A DNA stretch of 6,636 nt from Gammaproteobacteria bacterium (GTDB lineage: Bacteria; Pseudomonadota; Gammaproteobacteria; J044). The stretch is taken from positions 1 through 6,636 of the forward strand of contig JALWNJ010000103.1 in assembly GCA_026995955.1 (NCBI GenBank), written 5' to 3'. Positions 1-6,164 of this stretch are shown here, one piece after another (the stretch's first letter is position 1; each line of letters opens with the position of its first letter). Made by a program: the position numbers and the translations under genes. The notes beneath the pieces were generated by a model, which made no database searches, was not told the DNA's origin, and saw only the letters and a list, made by a program, of their open reading frames with translations.

Positions 1-614
1 GTGTAGCCCATCCAGTGGGCGGTGATGTTGCCGGCATTGCCCACCGGCAGGCAGTGGTAGTCGGGGGCGCCCTCCAGCTCCTCGATGATCTCGAAGGCGG
101 CGGTCTTCTGCCCCTGCAGGCGGTAGGGGTTGATGGAGTTGACGATGGTGACCGGTGCCTCGTCGGCCACTTCCTTGACCAGCCGCATGCCGTCGTCGAA
201 GTTGCCCTTGATCTGGATGACGACGGAGCCGTGCATCATGGCCTGGGCCAGCTTGCCCTGGGCGATCTTGCCGTCGGGAATGAGCACGAAGGCGGTGATG
301 CCGGCGCGCGCGGCATAGGCGGCGGCCGCCGCCGAGGTGTTGCCGGTGGAGGCGCAGATGATGGCCCGGCTGCCCTCTTCCACCGCCTTGGTCACGGCCA
401 TGGTCATGCCGCGGTCCTTGAACGAGCCGGTGGGGTTGAGGCCCTCGTACTTGACATAGATGTCCACCTCGCGCCCCAGCTCGCGGGGGATGTTGTTGAG
501 GCGGATCAGGGGCGTGTTGCCTTCGCCCAGGCTGATGATGCGGGTGTCGTCGTGTACCGGCAGGCGATCGCGGTACTTGTCGATGAGGCCGGTGTAGCGG
601 GGGCGGAATGGCAT
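1..614 (-). CDS. thrC: Threonine synthase, N-terminal 204 residues (cut by left window edge)
   Basis: Pyridoxal-phosphate enzyme that converts O-phospho-L-homoserine and water to L-threonine and phosphate, the last step of threonine synthesis in the cytoplasm. Translating the minus strand from the ATG at 612-614 gives [16 protein letters not shown]..., then [10 protein letters not shown] (about residues 28-37), the PLP-lysine motif [11 protein letters not shown] (Lys66), the phosphate-region motif ASTGNTSAA (88-96) and [12 protein letters not shown] (190-201). These are typical of the short, bacterial-type threonine synthase of about 350-360 residues, so roughly 150 C-terminal residues lie beyond position 1. 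The start is supported by AGGA at 622-625, seven bases upstream, and by an in-frame TAA shortly before it. It is the third gene of the alaC-hom-thrC operon and begins 48 bases after the hom stop. Identity is very sure; completeness cannot be judged. Confidence 0.95.
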   Translation of the reverse strand, partial: MPFRPRYTGLIDKYRDRLPVHDDTRIISLGEGNTPLIRLNNIPRELGREVDIYVKYEGLNPTGSFKDRGMTMAVTKAVEEGSRAIICASTGNTSAAAAAYAARAGITAFVLIPDGKIAQGKLAQAMMHGSVVIQIKGNFDDGMRLVKEVADEAPVTIVNSINPYRLQGQKTAAFEIIEELEGAPDYHCLPVGNAGNITAHWMGY

Positions 615-662
615 GGTCTTTTCCTGTATTTACAATGCGTTGATTAACATTCTTCGAGCGAT

Positions 663-1970
663 TTATCCGAGCGTTTCCACACGGATCCGGGTCACCGGCG
701 CGGTTACCGTGTCGAGGTTCTCGATGGCCTCGATGGCGCGGTTCATGGCGGCCTCGCGCACGCGGTGGGTGAGCAGGATCACCGGCACGGTGGCGGCGCC
801 CTCGGCCGGCTCCTTCTGGATCAGGGCCTCGATGCTGATGCCCTCGTCGCCAAGAATGCGGCTGATGTCGGCCATCACCCCGGGTCGATCCTGTGCCTGG
901 ATGCGCAGGTAGTAGGCCGTTTCCACCGCCTCCATCTCCAGCACCGGCAGGTCGGATAGCTGGTCGGGCTGGAAGGCCAGGTGCGGTACCCGGTTCTCCG
1001 GATCGGCGGTGAGCGTGCGGGTGACATCGATGAGGTCGGCCACCACGGCGGAGGCGGTGGGCTCGGCACCGGCGCCGGCGCCGTAGTACAGGGTGGGCCC
1101 GACGGCATCGCCCTGCACCAGCACCGCGTTCATCACGCCATCGACATTGGCGATCAGGCGCCGCTCGGGGATCAGGGTGGGATGCACGCGCAGCTCGACA
1201 CCCGCATCGGTCTTGCGCGTGATGCCCAGATGCTTGATGCGGTAGCCCAGCTCGGCGGCAAAGGCCACATCCTCGCGCGTGATGCGGGTGATGCCCTCGG
1301 TGTAGCAGCGGTCGAACTGCAGCGGGATGCCGAAGGCAATGGCGGCGATGATGGTGAGCTTGTGGGCCGCATCGATGCCTTCGACATCGAAGGTGGGATC
1401 GGCCTCGGCATAGCCCAGCGCCTGCGCCTCGCGCAGCACTTCCTCGAAATCGCGGCCCTTGTCGCGCATCTCGGTGAGGATGAAGTTGCCGGTGCCGTTG
1501 ATGATGCCGGCGGCCCACTCGATGCGGTTGGCGGCCAGTCCCTCGCGCAGCGCCTTGATGATGGGGATGCCGCCGGCCACGGCGGCCTCGAAGGCCACCA
1601 TCACGCCCTTCTCCTGGGCCTTTTCGAAAATCTCGTTGCCGTGCAGGGCGATCAGCGCCTTGTTGGCGGTCACGACATGCTTGCCGTTGTCGATGGCCTC
1701 GAGCACCAGCTCGCGGGCGGGGGAATAGCCGCCGATCAGCTCCACCACCACATCGATGCCGGGGTCGCGCACCACCTCGAAGGCATCCTGCGTGAGCCGG
1801 CAGTCCAGCCCCAGCTCGCGCGCGCGCTCCAGATCCAGCGCCGCGGCATAATCGATGACGATGCCGCGCCCGGCGCGACGGGCGATCTCTTCGGCATTGC
1901 GCGACAGCACGGTGGCGGTGCCGCCACCGACGGTGCCCAGTCCCAGCAGTCCGACCTTGACGGGTTCCAC
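663..1970 (-). CDS. hom: Homoserine dehydrogenase (monofunctional, with C-terminal ACT domain)
   Basis: NAD(P)H-dependent reduction of L-aspartate 4-semialdehyde to L-homoserine, the branch point to threonine and methionine. The 435-residue protein has the usual length of the stand-alone enzyme, with no fused aspartokinase. Visible in order: Rossmann nucleotide-binding loop GLGTVGGG (residues 10-17), TANKALIA (101-108), AAVAGGIPII (129-138), GIINGTGNFIL (155-165) and the catalytic segment ADPTFDVEGIDAAHK, where Asp200 and Lys204 match the family's catalytic Asp/Lys pair. YYGAGAGAEPTASAVVADL (295-313) follows, then an ACT domain from about 353 (YYLRIQAQDRPGVMADIS). ACT domains in this family usually mediate feedback inhibition by threonine. 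The start is GTG at 1968-1970, with AGGAG at 1976-1980 five bases upstream. It begins 18 bases after the alaC stop and is followed by thrC, so co-transcription is likely. Homoserine kinase is not in the window. Confidence 0.97.
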   Translation of the reverse strand: MEPVKVGLLGLGTVGGGTATVLSRNAEEIARRAGRGIVIDYAAALDLERARELGLDCRLTQDAFEVVRDPGIDVVVELIGGYSPARELVLEAIDNGKHVVTANKALIALHGNEIFEKAQEKGVMVAFEAAVAGGIPIIKALREGLAANRIEWAAGIINGTGNFILTEMRDKGRDFEEVLREAQALGYAEADPTFDVEGIDAAHKLTIIAAIAFGIPLQFDRCYTEGITRITREDVAFAAELGYRIKHLGITRKTDAGVELRVHPTLIPERRLIANVDGVMNAVLVQGDAVGPTLYYGAGAGAEPTASAVVADLIDVTRTLTADPENRVPHLAFQPDQLSDLPVLEMEAVETAYYLRIQAQDRPGVMADISRILGDEGISIEALIQKEPAEGAATVPVILLTHRVREAAMNRAIEAIENLDTVTAPVTRIRVETLG

Positions 1971-1975
1971 GGCGT

Positions 1976-1980
1976 CTCCT
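1976..1980 (-). promoter_or_regulatory. Ribosome binding site for hom (supports the GTG start)
   Basis: The minus strand reads AGAGGAGACGCC directly before GTG. AGGAG lies five bases from the start codon and inside the 18-base gap after the alaC stop. This supports the non-ATG start at 1970 for hom. Confidence 0.8.
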
Positions 1981-1988
1981 CTCTCGTT

Positions 1989-3176
1989 TCAGAGCACGCC
2001 GTCGGCGCGGAACATCTGGCGGATGCCCCGGATCGCCTGACGGGTGCGGTGTTCGTTCTCGATCAGGCTGAAGCGCACATGGTCGTCGCCGTACTCGCCG
2101 AACCCGATGCCGGGCGAGACGGCCACCTTGGCGTCCTTCAGCAGTTTCTTGGAAAACTCCAGCGAGCCCATCTCGCGATAGGGCTCGGGAATCGGTGCCC
2201 AGACGAACATGGTCGCCTTCGGCCGCTCCACCTGCCAGCCGCAGGAATCGAGGCCGTCGCACAGCACATCGCGGCGGCGCCGGTACATCTCGCGGATCTC
2301 CGCCACGCAGTCCTGAGGCCCTTCCAGCGCGGTGATGGCCGCCACCTGGATGGGCGTGAACATGCCGTAGTCGAGATAGGACTTGATGCGCGCCAGGGCC
2401 CCCACCAGCACCGGATTGCCGACCATGAAGCCCACGCGCCAGCCGGGCATGTTGTAGCTCTTGGACAGCGAATAGAACTCGACCGCCACCTCCTTGGCCC
2501 CCGGCACCTGCAGGATGGACGGCGCCTTGTAGCCGTCGAACACGATCTCGGCATAGGCAATGTCGTGCACCACCCAGATCTCGTGCTCGCGGGCGATGGC
2601 CACCACCTTCTCGAAGAAGTCCAGCTCCACGCACTGGGTGGTGGGGTTGCCGGGGAAGTTGAGGATGAGCATCTTGGGCTTGGGCCAGGAGTCCTTGATG
2701 GCCTTTTCCAGCTCTCCGAAGAAGTCCATGTCCGGACGCAGCGGCACATGGCGGATGTCGGCCCCGGCGATGACGCAACCATAGGGGTGGATGGGATAGG
2801 CCGGGTTGGGCACCAGCACCGCATCGCCCGGGCCAAGCGTGGCCAGCGCCAGGTGCGCCAGCCCCTCCTTGGAGCCGATGGTGACGATGGCCTCGGTCTC
2901 CGGATCGAGCTCCACCTCGTAGCGGCTTTGGTACCACGCGCAGATGGCGCGGCGCAGGCGCGGAATGCCGCGCGACATGGAATAGCGGTGGGTATCGCCA
3001 CGCTGGGCCGCTTCCACCAGCTTGGCCACGATGTGCTCCGGCGTGGGCTGATCGGGGTTGCCCATGCCGAAGTCGATGATGTCCTCGCCGCGGGCCCGGG
3101 CCCTGGCCTTCAGGTCATTGACGATGTTGAAGACATACGGCGGTAACCGTTTGATTCTTGGGAATTCGTCTTTCAA
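1989..3176 (-). CDS. alaC: Alanine (glutamate-pyruvate) aminotransferase, AlaC type
   Basis: Class I/II PLP aminotransferase of 395 residues, closely resembling E. coli AlaC (YfdZ), which interconverts pyruvate plus glutamate with alanine plus 2-oxoglutarate. Key features: [10 protein letters not shown] near the N terminus, [12 protein letters not shown] (35-46), [15 protein letters not shown] (64-78), VTIGSKEGL (98-106), [14 protein letters not shown] with the cofactor Asn (172-185), HDIAYAE with Asp205 and Tyr208, the Schiff-base lysine in [15 protein letters not shown] (Lys239), and HVRFSLIEN, whose Arg368 should bind the substrate carboxylate. The start is TTG at 3174-3176. An in-frame TGA lies a few codons upstream with no other start codon between, and starting here keeps the conserved [12 protein letters not shown] segment. 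Only a weak AGG (3184-3186) precedes it. It is first in the operon with hom and thrC; its exact substrate in this organism is inferred from similarity. Confidence 0.93.
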   Translation of the reverse strand: MKDEFPRIKRLPPYVFNIVNDLKARARARGEDIIDFGMGNPDQPTPEHIVAKLVEAAQRGDTHRYSMSRGIPRLRRAICAWYQSRYEVELDPETEAIVTIGSKEGLAHLALATLGPGDAVLVPNPAYPIHPYGCVIAGADIRHVPLRPDMDFFGELEKAIKDSWPKPKMLILNFPGNPTTQCVELDFFEKVVAIAREHEIWVVHDIAYAEIVFDGYKAPSILQVPGAKEVAVEFYSLSKSYNMPGWRVGFMVGNPVLVGALARIKSYLDYGMFTPIQVAAITALEGPQDCVAEIREMYRRRRDVLCDGLDSCGWQVERPKATMFVWAPIPEPYREMGSLEFSKKLLKDAKVAVSPGIGFGEYGDDHVRFSLIENEHRTRQAIRGIRQMFRADGVL

Positions 3177-3203
3177 TGTGCTGCCTGCCCGGGATGCTCA
3201 AGA

Positions 3204-3238
3204 CAAAGCTCCGGCCCACGCGGGGATCCAGAGCTTTG
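3204..3238 (-). repeat. Imperfect palindrome (stem-loop) in the alaC leader, resembling a dispersed repeat
   Basis: On the minus strand, CAAAGCTCTGG (3238-3228) can pair with CCGGAGCTTTG (3214-3204). This forms an 11-bp stem with one G-U wobble and a 13-base loop, within which CCC and GGG can pair again. On the plus strand the wobble position becomes an A/C mismatch, so the structure is better in the alaC transcript. No T-run follows, so it does not look like an intrinsic terminator. The core (CTGGATCCCCGCGT) resembles the palindromic repeats scattered through many proteobacterial genomes, whose translations read like 'LDPRxRG' or 'WIPAxAG'. This copy would be degenerate. The pairing is seen directly; the repeat-family assignment is by memory of the motif. 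Confidence 0.6.
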
Positions 3239-3248
3239 GAAACCGTGC

Positions 3249-3278
3249 AAGATACCCAAGCGCGGCCCCGCCTGTCAA
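3249..3278 (-). promoter_or_regulatory. Candidate sigma70 promoter for the alaC-hom-thrC operon
   Basis: On the minus strand a perfect TTGACA (3278-3273) is followed, after an 18-base spacer, by TATCTT (3254-3249), which matches the -10 consensus at four of six positions. The predicted start is near 3242, giving a leader of about 65 bases. The stem-loop at 3204-3238 would then sit at the very 5' end of the mRNA. This is the only full -35 consensus I noticed in the intergenic region, and it lies correctly for alaC. Confidence 0.6.
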
Positions 3279-3309
3279 TGAAAACGCGGGCTCGGAGGCC
3301 CCAGGCGCA

Positions 3310-3338
3310 TTGCCTCCCCGCCCTGCCCTGACTATGCT
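3310..3338 (+). promoter_or_regulatory. Candidate promoter for the Mth938/DUF498-family gene
   Basis: TTGCCT (3310-3315) and TATGCT (3333-3338) are separated by 17 bases, and each matches the sigma70 consensus at four of six positions. The predicted start near 3345 leaves a leader of about 20 bases containing the GGAGG ribosome binding site (3355-3359). It lies back-to-back with the alaC promoter, about 31 bases apart at their -35 ends. Confidence 0.4.
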
Positions 3339-3366
3339 TGGCGCAACCCCTGACGGAGGCCGACGG

Positions 3367-3744
3367 ATGAAGTTCAGCGAGGACCTGAGCGGCGCGCAAC
3401 TGCGCATCAGCGCCTACGATGCGCATGGCCTGGTGGTCAACGAACACCGCCACGAGGGACCGGTGCTGCTCACCCCCGAGGGGGTATTCGACGACTGGCA
3501 GCCAGCCGCGCCGGATGCGCTCGACGAAGCCCTGCTCGGACGCCTGCTGGACTTCGGGCCGGAGATCGTCCTGCTGGGGACCGGGCGCGGCATCGTCTTT
3601 CCCGAGGCGCGCCTGCGCGCACTGTTCGCCCGGCGCGGGGTGGGGCTGGAGGTCATGGACTGGGCCGCAGCCTGCCGCACCTGGAACATCATCCTGGCAG
3701 AGGGGCGGCGGGTGGTCGCGGGGATCATTCCGCCCGGAGATTGA
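3367..3744 (+). CDS. Mth938-like (DUF498) domain protein, 125 residues
   Basis: Small soluble protein of the Mth938/DUF498 family, which includes the human mitochondrial complex I assembly factor NDUFAF3. The biochemical role of the bacterial members is not established. The family fold is recognisable from VVNEHRHEGPVLLTPEGVF (residues 23-41, the usual strand-rich start), then FGPEIVLLGTGRGIVFP (63-79, a conserved glycine-rich turn after a hydrophobic strand), FARRGVGLEVMDWAAACRTWNIILAEGRRV (87-116) and a short C-terminal strand VAGIIP. There is no signal peptide or membrane segment. The ATG at 3367 is preceded by GGAGG (3355-3359) with a seven-base spacer, a strong site that decides the start. 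It is the only plus-strand gene here, divergent from alaC and convergent with rpoS (9 bases between stop codons). No function can be assigned from the neighbours. Confidence 0.88.
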   Translation: MKFSEDLSGAQLRISAYDAHGLVVNEHRHEGPVLLTPEGVFDDWQPAAPDALDEALLGRLLDFGPEIVLLGTGRGIVFPEARLRALFARRGVGLEVMDWAAACRTWNIILAEGRRVVAGIIPPGD

Positions 3745-3753
3745 AGACCCCAC

Positions 3754-4809
3754 TCAGAGCAGATTGTCGCCGCTGAAGCCGCGGGCCTCGAGAATGCGGC
3801 GCAGACGCTTGAGGGCATCCATCTGGATCTGGCGCACCCGCTCCCGCGTCACGCCCAGTTCGTTGCCGACCTCTTCCAGGGTGGCGCGCTCGTAACCATG
3901 GAGGCCGAAGCGGCGGATGATGACCTCGCGCTGCTTCTGATCCAGCTCCTGCAACCAGGCATCGACGAACTGGACGATGTCGTTGTCCTGGATCAGCTCG
4001 TCCGGCTCCACGCACTGTTCGTCGGCAATGACATCGAGCATGGAACGGTCGCCTTCCTTGCCCACCGGGACATCGAAGGAAGTGGCGCGCTCGGTGAGGT
4101 TGAGCAGCTTCTTGATGTCGTTGAGCGACTTGCCCAGTCGTTTGGCCACCTGCTCCTCGGTGGGCTCGTGCCCCAGTTCCTGGGTGAGCTGGCGCGCGGT
4201 GCGCAGGTAGGCGTTGAGCTCCTTGACCACATGGATGGGCAGGCGAATGGTGCGGGTCTGGTTCATCAGGGCCCGCTCGATGGTCTGGCGGATCCACCAG
4301 GTGGCGTAGGTGGAGAAGCGGAAACCGCGTTCGGGATCGAACTTTTCCACCGCGCGGATGAGGCCCAGGTTGCCCTCCTCGATGAGGTCGAGCAGCGCCA
4401 GCCCGCGGTTCATGTAACGGCGCGCGATCTTCACCACCAGCCGCAGGTTGCATTCGATCATCTTCCTGCGGCCCCGCTCGTCACCCTTGCGCGCCAGGCG
4501 CGCGTAATAGACCTCTTCCTCGGGCGTGAGCAGGGGGGAGAATTCGATTTCCTTCAGATAGAGTTTGGTGGCATCGAGCTCCTTGCGGGGCACCTCGCCG
4601 GCCTTGAACACCTGTTCGGCCTTTTCCTCCAGTACCTTGTCGGCGTCCGGGGCAGCGTCCTCCTCGGGTGGCAGCAGGGCATCGGCGACCGGGCCCGGGA
4701 GCGTGATTTCCACCTCCTCCAGCGCCGCTTCGGGGACGGGCTCGTCGATGGCCTCGGGATCGACCGCTTCGATCTCCTGTTCCCGTTCCGTGTCCACCAC
4801 TTTGGTCAT
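3754..4809 (-). CDS. rpoS: RNA polymerase sigma factor RpoS (sigma S/sigma 38)
   Basis: Sigma factor that directs core RNA polymerase to stationary-phase and general-stress promoters. From the chosen ATG (4807-4809) it is 351 residues: an acidic, Pro/Glu-rich N-terminal segment (about 1-75), region 1.2 ([21 protein letters not shown], about 79-99), region 2 with [20 protein letters not shown] and [18 protein letters not shown] (about 117-182), region 3, and region 4 with the helix-turn-helix [20 protein letters not shown] (about 309-328). [14 protein letters not shown] matches RpoS rather than RpoD or RpoH, as does the length. Lys196 aligns with the E. coli Lys173 needed for RssB/ClpXP turnover. 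It follows nlpD by 15 bases in the conserved nlpD-rpoS order. In relatives a major rpoS promoter lies inside nlpD; I could not place one securely here. An ATG four codons upstream (4821) is possible but has no spaced ribosome binding site. Confidence 0.97.
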   Translation of the reverse strand: MTKVVDTEREQEIEAVDPEAIDEPVPEAALEEVEITLPGPVADALLPPEEDAAPDADKVLEEKAEQVFKAGEVPRKELDATKLYLKEIEFSPLLTPEEEVYYARLARKGDERGRRKMIECNLRLVVKIARRYMNRGLALLDLIEEGNLGLIRAVEKFDPERGFRFSTYATWWIRQTIERALMNQTRTIRLPIHVVKELNAYLRTARQLTQELGHEPTEEQVAKRLGKSLNDIKKLLNLTERATSFDVPVGKEGDRSMLDVIADEQCVEPDELIQDNDIVQFVDAWLQELDQKQREVIIRRFGLHGYERATLEEVGNELGVTRERVRQIQMDALKRLRRILEARGFSGDNLL

Positions 4810-4814
4810 GCTGT

Positions 4815-4819
4815 CCTCC
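4815..4819 (-). promoter_or_regulatory. Ribosome binding site for rpoS (decides start at 4809)
   Basis: GGAGG on the minus strand lies five bases before the ATG at 4809. The upstream in-frame ATG at 4821 has only AAGG touching it, with no spacer, and that ATG overlaps this GGAGG. The downstream start is therefore preferred. Confidence 0.75.
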
Positions 4820-4824
4820 ATCCT

Positions 4825-5601
4825 TTAGCGTCGTGGCAGGTACCTCAGCGGGTCCACCGGACGACCGTCTCGCCGGATCTCGAAATGCAGCATCGGGCGG
4901 TCGGCATCGGTATCGCCCACCTCGGCGATCTTTTGCCCTTTTTTTACCCGGCTCCCCTCCCTTACCAGCAGCCTGCGATTGTGGGCGTAGGCGCTGAAGA
5001 ACCGGCTGTTGTGCTTGATGATGAGCAGGTTGCCGTAACCGGCAAGACCGGACCCCGCGTACACCACCTTGCCGCTGGCGGCGGCAACTACAGGTTGCCC
5101 CGGTTTGCCGGCAATATCAATACCTTTTCTGCCCGGCGCATCCTCGCGATAGCCCCTGAGGATGCGGCCGCGCAGAGGCCAGGTCCAGGTCAGCCTGGCG
5201 GGCGGCCTGCCAGCCGTAGTCTGCTGCTTGCGGGGTTTCGGTTTCCGGGCCGTGGATGATGCGGGTTTGCTGGCCGGTTTTGCAGCCGCCGCCGGGGCGG
5301 CATGGGTGCCTGGCTTGCGCCCGCTGGCCCTGGCCTTCTTTGGCGGGGGGTGATGACTGGCATGAGGACGCAGGTAGAGCCGCTGGCCGGGATAGATCCG
5401 GTAGGGCGGGCGGATACCGTTCCAGTGGGCCAGCACGCGATAGTCCAGACCATGCTTCCAGGCGATGGAGTAGAGGGTCTCGCCTGGTCGCACCTTGTAG
5501 GTATCGGGCTGCAGATGTCTGGGTGACGGGCTGCTGCAGGCCGCCAGCAGCAGCCCGACGAGCAGCAGGGTCAGCGCTTTCAGCCGCGCAGCCAGACCCA
5601 T
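4825..5601 (-). CDS. nlpD: NlpD-type lipoprotein: LysM plus degenerate LytM (M23) domain, amidase activator
   Basis: Envelope lipoprotein that, in E. coli, activates the septal amidase AmiC during daughter-cell separation. The 258 residues show a lipoprotein signal peptide (MGLAARLKALTLLLVGLLLAAC, lipidated Cys22), a LysM peptidoglycan-binding domain (about 35-77: YKVRPGETLYSIAWKHGLDY through YRIYPGQRLYL), a Lys/Ala/Pro linker (about 80-136) and a LytM domain (about 139-258) ending PLRYLPRR. Zinc-ligand positions are lost: RKGIDIAG lacks the His of active enzymes, and the usual HLH is MLH (Met237-Leu-His239). This indicates an activator, not a hydrolase. The ATG at 5599-5601 overlaps the end of yqaA by 22 bases. 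Only GGGAG almost touching the start is available, so translation may depend on coupling to yqaA. The reading frame stays open upstream to 5850, but starting there would bury the signal peptide. Confidence 0.93.
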   Translation of the reverse strand: MGLAARLKALTLLLVGLLLAACSSPSPRHLQPDTYKVRPGETLYSIAWKHGLDYRVLAHWNGIRPPYRIYPGQRLYLRPHASHHPPPKKARASGRKPGTHAAPAAAAKPASKPASSTARKPKPRKQQTTAGRPPARLTWTWPLRGRILRGYREDAPGRKGIDIAGKPGQPVVAAASGKVVYAGSGLAGYGNLLIIKHNSRFFSAYAHNRRLLVREGSRVKKGQKIAEVGDTDADRPMLHFEIRRDGRPVDPLRYLPRR

Positions 5602-6164
5602 GCTCCCAGCAGCGCCACGACGATCACGACACTCCAGCCGATGGCATCGATGTAGCGCCGCACCACCGGTTCCACCCTTGGTCCCAGCCACCACACCAGC
5701 GCCGCCACCAGGAAGAAGCGGGCCCCACGGCCGACCAGCGAGGCCAGCACGAATGGCACCAGGGACATCGCCAGCGCGCCCGCGCTGATGGTGAACAGCT
5801 TGTAGGGAATGGGCGTGAAACCGGCCAGGAACACGACCCACACCCCCCACTGCTCGAACCAGGCCTGGGCGCGGTCATAGGCCGGACCATAGCCGTGCGC
5901 ATAGATGAAGGGTTCCACGGCCTCCAGCGCAAAGTAACCGATGGCATAGCCCAGCAGGCCACCTGCCACCGAGGCCAGCGTCGTCAGTGCGGCATACCAC
6001 CAGGCACGCTCGCGCCGTGCCGCCACCATCGGTGCCAGCATCACATCCGGTGGCACGGGGAAGAACGAGGACTCGGCAAAGCTCAACCCGGCGAGATAGG
6101 CCGGGGCGTGAGGATGGCCGGCCCATTGCATGACCCGGACATAGAGGGGGGTGAACCATTTCAT
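5580..6164 (-). CDS. yqaA: YqaA-family VTT/DedA-like inner-membrane protein
   Basis: Polytopic membrane protein of 194 residues from the SNARE-associated/VTT (DedA-like) superfamily, YqaA branch. DedA relatives are linked to lipid-carrier flipping and membrane homeostasis, but the YqaA role is not settled. Visible: FAESSFFPVPPDVMLAP (29-45, the conserved Glu and Pro re-entrant region), GGLLGYAIGY (68-77), FLAGFTPIPYKLFTISAGA (112-130, the family signature), GRGARFF (145-151), and hydrophobic segments at about 55-81, 108-142, 147-161 and 174-191. The ATG at 6162-6164 overlaps the pcm stop by one base (TGATG), with AGGG nine bases upstream; the 3' end overlaps nlpD by 22 bases. Position between pcm and nlpD, plus these overlaps, argues for one transcript. 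Family assignment is confident; function is unknown. Confidence 0.9.
   Translation of the reverse strand: MKWFTPLYVRVMQWAGHPHAPAYLAGLSFAESSFFPVPPDVMLAPMVAARRERAWWYAALTTLASVAGGLLGYAIGYFALEAVEPFIYAHGYGPAYDRAQAWFEQWGVWVVFLAGFTPIPYKLFTISAGALAMSLVPFVLASLVGRGARFFLVAALVWWLGPRVEPVVRRYIDAIGWSVVIVVALLGAWVWLRG

Noticed and set aside
15..647. Plus-strand open frame opposite thrC
   Set aside because: The minus strand encodes an unmistakable threonine synthase, so the plus-strand frame (Gly/Val/Asp-rich) is its mirror.
981..3146. Very long open frame (721 codons) on the plus strand, antisense to hom and alaC
   Set aside because: It lies exactly opposite two well-conserved genes, is rich in His, Asp, Gly and Leu as expected from the mirror of GC-rich codons, and has no recognisable domain. 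This is a usual artefact of high-GC DNA.
3204..3238. Intrinsic terminator or threonine attenuator before alaC
   Set aside because: The stem-loop has no following T-run on either strand, and the leader encodes no Thr/Ile-rich short peptide.
3058..3366. Upstream in-frame extension of the DUF498-family gene to 3058
   Set aside because: It would overlap the alaC coding region and the divergent promoters. The ATG at 3367 has a strong, well-spaced GGAGG and matches the family's N terminus.
3703..3735. GGGCGG...CCGCCC pairing at the end of the DUF498-family gene as a terminator
   Set aside because: Only six base pairs with a 26-base loop and no T-run, which is easily due to base composition.
3898..5259. 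Open frame of 453 codons on the plus strand opposite rpoS and nlpD, and a similar one at 5256-6224 opposite nlpD and yqaA
   Set aside because: Both are antisense shadows of conserved genes with biased, low-complexity translation and no start context or family motif.
5602..5850. 83-codon N-terminal extension of nlpD
   Set aside because: It would place the lipoprotein signal peptide internally and lies wholly within yqaA coding sequence. The ATG at 5601 starts the signal peptide directly.
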